A program made the translations under genes and the position numbers. Shown in pieces: positions 58,708 to 64,000 of a stretch of 64,000 bases of DNA; the stretch's first letter is position 1, and the number at the start of each line of letters is the position of its first letter. The DNA lies in assembly GCF_011065895.1 (NCBI RefSeq), contig NZ_JAALCR010000006.1:186001-250000 (forward strand). The letters run 5' to 3'. The notes under the pieces were generated by a model, which worked only from the letters and a program-made list of their open reading frames with translations, did no database searches and was not told where the DNA came from. Source of the DNA: Paludisphaera rhizosphaerae. GTDB lineage: Bacteria; Planctomycetota; Planctomycetia; Isosphaerales; Isosphaeraceae.

Positions 58708-59847
58708 TCACGACTTTTTCTTGCGTGCCTCGATAGGGAAGAGCCGCCAGACGGAGACGCTGAAATCACGGCCTCCAGTGGCCAGCGATCGGCCGTCGCG
58801 GCTGAACGCCACGGCCAAGGCGCCTCCTTTGTGGGCCTCCAGCTTGGCGACCTCCTTGCCGGTCTCGATGTCCCACAGACGGATGTGGCCGCTGTCGTGG
58901 GCGACTGCGAGCAGTGAGCCATCGGGCGAAAACGCCATGTCGTTCACGCCCATGGCCTGGGCATCGAACCGCTGGGTGGGGGTCCCCTTGTCCAGGTCCC
59001 AAAGCCGGACGACTCCGCTTGCGCCGCCGGTGGCCAGGAAGTCGGCCTGAGGGTGGAACTTCACGGAGCGCATCTCGCCAGGGGCGTCTGCTGTGGTGAT
59101 GGGGGTCTCGATCAGCCGGTCGTTCTTGATCTTGAAGACCTTGAGCATCCCCTCCTTGCCGCCGACGGCGATTATCGGATTCTGACGGCCGCCGTGGACG
59201 TCGACGGTGAGGATCTCGTTGGGAAGCGCCGGCGGGGTTGGCAATTCGAAGTAAGAGAGTTTGGGCTCGCCGCGGTCGTCGGGGACGACGACCGGGCGGG
59301 CCAGCTTCCAGACACGCAGCGCACGCGAGTCTCCTCCGGCAGCCATCCAGACGCCCTTGGGGTCGACGGCGACGGATCGGAACGTCCAGCGCTGGAGCGA
59401 CTTGATCTCGACCATCGTCCCTTCGGCCGCATCCCGAATGCGTAAGAGGCCGGAGAACCCGCCCTCCCAGGGGTTAGTCGTCGCGACGGCGAAGAAGCGA
59501 CCGGTCTCGTCGAAGGCGAGGTCGCGGACCTTGTGGTCGAGAATCTTCACCTCCTCCATCGGCCTGCCGGTCTGCAAATCCCAGGTGATGACTTGTGAGT
59601 CGTCGCCGCAGGAGACCAGGATCGACGGCTCGCGAGGATTGAAGGCGAGCCGCCAGACGTCCTGTCGGTGACCGTTCAGTGTCTGCAGTTTCTCGGGGGT
59701 GAGCCTGGAGAGGTCCGGCTTCGCCACGGCCGGTCTCGCCATATTCCGCCCCTGCGCCGCACACGGGCGTCCCCACGCCAGGCATGCCGCGAGTCCAAGC
59801 GCAATCCAGACGCCGACCGGGCGGCTCGTTATGGTCGTCGAACTCAT
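58708..59847 (-). CDS. Secreted seven-bladed WD40-repeat protein
   Basis: 379 residues from ATG at 59847 (MSSTTITSRPVG), with a signal peptide (VWIALGLAACLAWGRPCAAQ). Seven WD-type repeats can be counted, the clearest being LNGHRQDVWRLAFNP, RSVKFHPQADFLATGGASG with VRLWDLD, and ALAVAFSRDGRSLATGGRD with VSVWRL. A complete propeller that probably acts as a binding scaffold in the periplasm. It converges with the sialidase-like gene and follows the delta-60 gene on the same strand with a 17-base gap, so the two may be co-transcribed. Confidence 0.85.
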   Translation of the reverse strand: MSSTTITSRPVGVWIALGLAACLAWGRPCAAQGRNMARPAVAKPDLSRLTPEKLQTLNGHRQDVWRLAFNPREPSILVSCGDDSQVITWDLQTGRPMEEVKILDHKVRDLAFDETGRFFAVATTNPWEGGFSGLLRIRDAAEGTMVEIKSLQRWTFRSVAVDPKGVWMAAGGDSRALRVWKLARPVVVPDDRGEPKLSYFELPTPPALPNEILTVDVHGGRQNPIIAVGGKEGMLKVFKIKNDRLIETPITTADAPGEMRSVKFHPQADFLATGGASGVVRLWDLDKGTPTQRFDAQAMGVNDMAFSPDGSLLAVAHDSGHIRLWDIETGKEVAKLEAHKGGALAVAFSRDGRSLATGGRDFSVSVWRLFPIEARKKKS

Positions 59848-59864
59848 CCCCGAAACCCTCCGTT

Positions 59865-61574
59865 TTAAGCCGGCAGGCGATGTGCGGGTACCCGCGTCGT
59901 CTCGGATCGCATCGCCAGCGACGCGTGGGTCGTCCTCGGCGTGCGGCTGACGGGGAGGCGACGAATCCGCGTTGGCCTCGTCCGCACCGTCGCGACCGTC
60001 GTGGGCGAAGCCGCCGGCGCGGGCGTCGCCGAAGCCGCCACCCGGTTGATGACCATCGCGGGGTGCTTCAGTCCGTAGAAAAAGTAGATATGATTCCCCG
60101 TGCCAGTTCCACCGCCACCGCCTCCGCCGCCGCCGCTGCCACCACCACCACCACCACCACCACCACCACCTCCTCCTCCCCCGCCGCCTGTGATCGTCGT
60201 CGCGATGTCCAGCCGGGCGACGGCGAACTGACCGGGGGCGCCGCTGGTCGTGAATCCGCCGCCGCTGGGGAAGGACCAACCGGCCAGGACGATCTTGCCG
60301 TTGGTGTCCAGGGTCATGGCGAAGGCCTGGTCGCTGCGGTTGGGGTCGGTCGTCCCGTCGAGCGAGCTGAAGTCGACGGTCGCCTTGCCGTCCGCGCCGA
60401 ACGTCGTGTCGAGGGTGCCGGTTGAGGTCAGGCGGGCGGCGGCGAAGTCGGCGTTGGCGAGCGTCCCCAGCGCCGAGTTCGAGCCAGTCCATCCGCCCAG
60501 GATGATGTTTCCGGAGCCGTCGACGGCCACGGCGGTCGCGGCGGCCTTGTCGCCGAAGGCGACTGTGGCGTGGCCGTCAGAGTCGAAGGTCGTGTCGAGG
60601 GAGCCGTCACGGTTGAGCCGGGCGACGCCGAACGAGGAGCCCACGGCGCCGGCGAGGATGATCCTGTCACTGGAGTCGAAAGCCAGGGCGTTGACGTACT
60701 CCGAGCCGTCGCCGAAGTCGACCGTCGCGATACCGCCGTCGCCAAAGGCCGTATCCAGCCCGCCGTCGGCGCCGATCCGGACGGCCGCGAAGTGCCTGGC
60801 GCCGGTTGAGAGAAAAGACTGTTGAAGCCCGATCACGATCCGTCCGTCGGGCTGGATCGCCATGGCCGAGGCGGAATCCGTGTAAGACGCGAATTTGACG
60901 ACGCCGTTCGAACCGAAGGTCTTGTCGACCGAGCCGTCCGCGTTCAGCCGCATGGCCATGGGGCTCGACAAGTCTCTGGCCTCGCCGACGAGGATGATCC
61001 GTCCGTCGGCGGTGGGGGCCGAGACGAGCGAGCCCCCCTGGACGGTCGCGAAGCCGCCGAGTTCGACGAGCCCATCGGAATCGAACGAGTTGTCGGGGGT
61101 GCCGTCGGCGTTGAGCCGGGCCACGTACATCTGAGAGGCCGTCGAGCCGATGCTCACTGTGGAATCATAAGCGGATTCGACCAGCACGATCTTGCCGTCG
61201 CCTTGCAACATCATCGAGACGTTCCCGACCACGGCCGCCGGAATCGTGACCGACGCCTTACCGCCGGTGCCGAACGTCGTGTCGAGCGAGCCGTCGGCTT
61301 TCAGCCGGGCGACGAGCAGTGAGGAGCTGTGGGGATAAGCCCCGCCGTAGATCGTCCATGGCAGGTCGTCCCCTGCGACGAGGAATCCGCCGCCCGCCAG
61401 CGGCAGCACGGAAGTCGCGCCCGACGTCGCGCCGACGCCCGGGAGACTCGTGAAATCGATCAACTCGCGGCCGTCGCTGCTGAACGTCGTGTCGAGCGTC
61501 CCCGGGCCGGTGAGGAGGGTTCGCGGTTCGAGGGGCTGGAGCGACAGGCGGGCGCGGCGGCGACGGAAGTGCAT
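59865..61574 (-). CDS. Delta-60 repeat surface protein with LEPRxLL N-terminus and poly-Gly tract
   Basis: 569 residues. The N-terminus RRRRARLSLQPLEPRTLLTG is the planctomycete LEPRxLL-type export region. Seven repeats follow with the core LDTTFG-x-D/G-G (PGTLDTTFSSDG, DGSLDTTFGTGG and others), the delta-60 family of beta-propeller-like surface proteins. Near 470-500 come runs of Gly broken by Ser, encoded by a CCA/CCG microsatellite. The last 70 residues are basic and Thr/Pro/Arg-rich. It is probably exported and surface-bound. Confidence 0.82.
   Translation of the reverse strand: MHFRRRRARLSLQPLEPRTLLTGPGTLDTTFSSDGRELIDFTSLPGVGATSGATSVLPLAGGGFLVAGDDLPWTIYGGAYPHSSSLLVARLKADGSLDTTFGTGGKASVTIPAAVVGNVSMMLQGDGKIVLVESAYDSTVSIGSTASQMYVARLNADGTPDNSFDSDGLVELGGFATVQGGSLVSAPTADGRIILVGEARDLSSPMAMRLNADGSVDKTFGSNGVVKFASYTDSASAMAIQPDGRIVIGLQQSFLSTGARHFAAVRIGADGGLDTAFGDGGIATVDFGDGSEYVNALAFDSSDRIILAGAVGSSFGVARLNRDGSLDTTFDSDGHATVAFGDKAAATAVAVDGSGNIILGGWTGSNSALGTLANADFAAARLTSTGTLDTTFGADGKATVDFSSLDGTTDPNRSDQAFAMTLDTNGKIVLAGWSFPSGGGFTTSGAPGQFAVARLDIATTITGGGGGGGGGGGGGGGGGSGGGGGGGGGTGTGNHIYFFYGLKHPAMVINRVAASATPAPAASPTTVATVRTRPTRIRRLPVSRTPRTTHASLAMRSETTRVPAHRLPA
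60108..60188. repeat. CCA/CCG/CCT trinucleotide microsatellite
   Basis: About 27 triplets, including a run of around 11 CCA, coding for the Gly-rich tract on the opposite strand. Triplet changes keep the frame. Confidence 0.85.
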
Positions 61575-61865
61575 GGTGAGGAAACCCTAGCGCTGAGGAT
61601 GTGGAATCGGCGGCGGTCGAGGCCGAAGCGACTTGAATTCTGATCCAGCAAGCAGGCCGATCCGTCGGCCGGCGCGCAAAGCGAACATGATGGGCTGAAG
61701 TAGACCTCATGTGTGACTTTGTGCGGGATTCTGGGTGTAAATTAGCTGTTTCGTCGTTGGTTCCAGTGTGTAGAATCTCTCATTCCGTTCGACGAGCGCT
61801 TGCGAGCAGGGGCCCGTTCAACCTGTCGTACGCCGGACCTTAACAGCTCCCGGGAGAATTTCCCG
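61575..61865. other. AT-richer divergent promoter region
   Basis: 291 bases between the delta-60 gene and the sigma factor gene. The stretch around 61720-61800 (with GGTGTAAATTAGC and TGTAGAATCTC) is the least G+C-rich of this part and would hold promoters for both directions; no box pair was good enough to name. Confidence 0.45.
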
Positions 61866-62468
61866 ATGGCCGGAAACGAAGAGAGACCCGACGACGACCC
61901 CAAGACCGACGCCGAGTTGCTGGAGAAGGTGAAGGACGTCCAGGACGAGCAAGCCTGGCGCGAACTGGTCCGACGCTATCGGACGGTCGTCCGCCGCTAC
62001 TGCCGGGGAGAGGCCACGCGCGAAGGGGAGGAACTCGCCCAGGGGGTCTGGTTGAAATTGGTCCGAGAGCTGCCGACCTTCGATTACGACCCGTCGAGGT
62101 CGTTCCGCGGCTTGCTGCGGACGATGTCCCGGAACGCGGCGGTCGACCACTTTCGACGACTGGGCCGTGCGCCGGCCGTCGAGCGGCTGGGGGATCGCGA
62201 GCCGATCGCCCCCCGCGAGTTCACGACGACCCTTCGCGGCGGACGACGGCTCAGCCCCCAGGAGGCCGCGAGCCTTCAAGAGGCCGTGCGGAAGCAGGTG
62301 AGGCCCGACGCCTGGGAGATCTTCCGCCGCTGCGCGATCGAGGGGGAGCGAATCTCCGACGTCGCCCGCGAACTGGGCAGGAACTACGCCGCCGTCTACA
62401 TGGCCTGCGAGCGCGTCCGGTTCAAGGTCCGGAAGGAAGCGGATCGCCGGTTGGGCGGAGCGGCCTAG
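61866..62468 (+). CDS. ECF-type RNA polymerase sigma factor
   Basis: 200 residues from ATG at 61866 with GGGAG nine bases upstream. Region 2 shows WRELVRRYRTVVRRYCRG and FRGLLRTMSRNAAVDHFRR; region 4 shows EIFRRCAIEGERISDVAREL with NYAAVYMACERVRFKVRKE as recognition helix. It lies 20 bases ahead of a kinase with an N-terminal zinc-finger-like segment. This is the planctomycete ECF-STK arrangement, in which the kinase or its zinc domain controls the sigma factor. Confidence 0.9.
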   Translation: MAGNEERPDDDPKTDAELLEKVKDVQDEQAWRELVRRYRTVVRRYCRGEATREGEELAQGVWLKLVRELPTFDYDPSRSFRGLLRTMSRNAAVDHFRRLGRAPAVERLGDREPIAPREFTTTLRGGRRLSPQEAASLQEAVRKQVRPDAWEIFRRCAIEGERISDVARELGRNYAAVYMACERVRFKVRKEADRRLGGAA

Positions 62469-62488
62469 CTCGTCAAGGGGACGCTGAC

Positions 62489-64000
62489 ATGAACGACGAC
62501 TGCCCCCCGTTCTCGGCGATCCGCCGCCTCGGTGATCTGACCGGCGACGCCGAGCCCGACCCGAAGCTGGTCGCCCACCTGGAGAATTGCGCGGGCTGTC
62601 GCGACCTCCTCGACCGCCTGATGATCGAGGGGACCGGGACCGGGCCGTCGACGATCGCCGCGACCGTCGAGGACTCCGAGGTCGATTCCGACGCCCCTCC
62701 GGCGATCCCCGGGCTGGTCGACTTCCAGAAGATCGGCCACGGCGGGTCGGCGGTCGTCTACAAGGCGCGTCGCGAGGGGCTGGACGTCTGGGTCGCGGTG
62801 AAGTTTCTGGACCCCGGCCCCCCCGGTTCGCGATCGCGTCGGGAGCGGGCCGTCCGAGAAGCCCAGGCCGCGGCGCGGGTGCGGCATCCCAACGTCGTTC
62901 GGACGTTCGACGTCGGGCTGGCCGATGGTTCGCCCTACATCGTCATGGAGTACTTCGAGGCCGGCACTCTGGCCGACCGGCTGGGGAAATCGGGAGCGCT
63001 GCCGCCGAGCGACGCGGCTCGGCTGGTTCTGACGCTGGCTGAGGCTGTCCAGGCGATCCACGGTCGCGGCCTGATCCACCGCGACCTCAAGCCGTCCAAC
63101 GTGCTCCTGCACGGCAAGGCCGACGCCGACCTGGCGAACCTCCAGCCTGTCGTCGCCGACTTCGGTCTCGCTCGAGAGATCGACGCCGAGGGGCTGACCG
63201 ACACCCGTCACGGACCCGGCACCCCCGGCTACATGGCCCCGGAACAGGTCGAGGGCCGACCGGGGACCGTCACCGAGGCCGCCGACGTCTTCGCGCTGGG
63301 GGCGATCCTCTACCGCCTGCTGACCGGCCGACCGCCGTTCGCCGGTCAGTCTCGGATGGAGACCATGCAGTTGACTCTGGCGGCGAAGGCCCCGCCGATC
63401 TCGCGAGACGCTCCCGAAGTCCCCTGGGCGCTGGAGGCGATCGTCGCCAACTGCCTCCGCCGCCGACCGGCCGAACGTTATCCCTCGGCCGCGGCGCTCG
63501 CCGACGATCTCCAGCGCTTTCTGGAAGGCCGTCGACCGGCCAGACGGCCCCTGCGGATCACCTCGCGGGTCGGCGCGCTCCTGGCCTTGATCGCCGTGGC
63601 CACGGCCCTGGCTGTCCCCTTCTGGCAAACTCCGACCGACCTCCCAACGCCCGCCGCCCCCCCGGTCATCTCTGCCCCCGTCGCGCCGCCCCCGTCCCAG
63701 GCTCCGAGCGACGTCCAGGTGAAGGAGCGCGTCCACTCGGCGGCCCGACTGATCGAGAATCTGACCCGTACGTTCAGCACGATGAACGGCCGGGAGATCA
63801 CTGTCGTCGCCGAGGCCTGCGAAGGTGCCCTGATCGAAGCGCGCATGGCCTCGCCACGGCTTGTCGGCGATCCCGACTTTCGACGCGACCGCGCACAGCT
63901 GGCCGGAGGCATGGCCCGGCTCGAAGACCGTCGAGGCAACGGGGCCGTCGCCTGCCGACTGTTCGCCGAGGCCGCCGACCTCTGCGGCCCGATCGCCGAC
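62489..64000 (+). CDS. Ser/Thr protein kinase with N-terminal zinc-finger-like segment, cut by the right edge
   Basis: 504 codons are visible and the gene runs off the window. Residues 29-41 (HLENCAGCRDLLDRL) have the H-x3-C-x2-C pattern of anti-sigma zinc domains. The kinase follows: glycine loop IGHGGSAVVYKA, Lys in VAVKFLDPG, catalytic HRDLKPSNVLL, DFGLARE, and the GTPGYMAPEQVEG activation region. A membrane span (VGALLALIAVATALAVPFW) near 360 leads to an extracytoplasmic part that is incomplete here. It is encoded directly after the ECF sigma factor and probably regulates it in response to an envelope signal. Confidence 0.92.
   Translation, partial: MNDDCPPFSAIRRLGDLTGDAEPDPKLVAHLENCAGCRDLLDRLMIEGTGTGPSTIAATVEDSEVDSDAPPAIPGLVDFQKIGHGGSAVVYKARREGLDVWVAVKFLDPGPPGSRSRRERAVREAQAAARVRHPNVVRTFDVGLADGSPYIVMEYFEAGTLADRLGKSGALPPSDAARLVLTLAEAVQAIHGRGLIHRDLKPSNVLLHGKADADLANLQPVVADFGLAREIDAEGLTDTRHGPGTPGYMAPEQVEGRPGTVTEAADVFALGAILYRLLTGRPPFAGQSRMETMQLTLAAKAPPISRDAPEVPWALEAIVANCLRRRPAERYPSAAALADDLQRFLEGRRPARRPLRITSRVGALLALIAVATALAVPFWQTPTDLPTPAAPPVISAPVAPPPSQAPSDVQVKERVHSAARLIENLTRTFSTMNGREITVVAEACEGALIEARMASPRLVGDPDFRRDRAQLAGGMARLEDRRGNGAVACRLFAEAADLCGPIAD

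Overview
The window looks like chromosomal DNA of a planctomycete, most likely of the Isosphaeraceae type. Support comes from the very high G+C with long antisense shadow frames, a DUF1559 prepilin-like protein, a LEPRxLL-type N-terminus on a delta-60-repeat protein, a PEP-CTERM protein, several Uma2-family proteins, an ECF sigma factor coupled to a Ser/Thr kinase, and a double-length UvrA. The taxonomic placement is inferred, not proven.

Layout. 1-1520: a gene cut by the left edge and a family 2 glycosyltransferase, both on the minus strand. 1573-25419: a dense minus-strand block of about 27 genes that reads as a complete tailed-phage particle cluster. In transcription order it holds a helix-turn-helix protein, small membrane proteins with a papain-like peptidase (probable lysis group), small and large terminase, portal, scaffold, major capsid protein, head-completion proteins, FN3 and giant adhesin/glycosidase-like proteins, tail terminator, tail tube, a frameshifted pair of tail-assembly chaperones, a short tape-measure candidate, distal tail, fibre, tail hub and terminal tail proteins. 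No integrase, replication gene or lytic switch is seen. That leaves either a prophage whose early genes lie elsewhere or a domesticated, gene-transfer-agent-like cluster. 25714-32250: tandem UvrA with a C-terminal extension and a recognisable promoter. 32875-43139: mixed housekeeping and accessory genes (PadR regulator with membrane partner, Uma2 proteins, FAD/Rieske oxidoreductase, hemolysin III, degenerate receiver, PEP-CTERM protein, DUF1559 protein, lipoprotein). 43408-45528: an operon of four related membrane proteins. 45516-48079: a frameshifted GH16 glucanase, a zinc ribbon protein and an adenine methyltransferase. 48478-52293: a cupredoxin-like secreted protein, a lipoprotein, Ndk, and a JAMM protease coupled to cysteine synthase. 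52787-61574: large secreted proteins (beta-helix, sialidase-like, WD40, delta-60 repeat), a hypothetical protein and another Uma2. 61866-64000: ECF sigma factor and a zinc-finger/kinase protein cut by the right edge.

Intergenic spaces are filled with at least five families of short palindromic repeats. Some are nested inside each other, one carries a small insertion, and one separates the terminase from the portal gene. The strongest mechanistic signal is a canonical minus-one slippery heptamer exactly where the two tail-chaperone frames overlap. The most interesting open question is whether the particle cluster is a functional gene-transfer agent or phage. No tRNA, rRNA or CRISPR array was recognised. 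Gene starts were chosen by hand where the longest frame ran through repeats or over a neighbouring gene.
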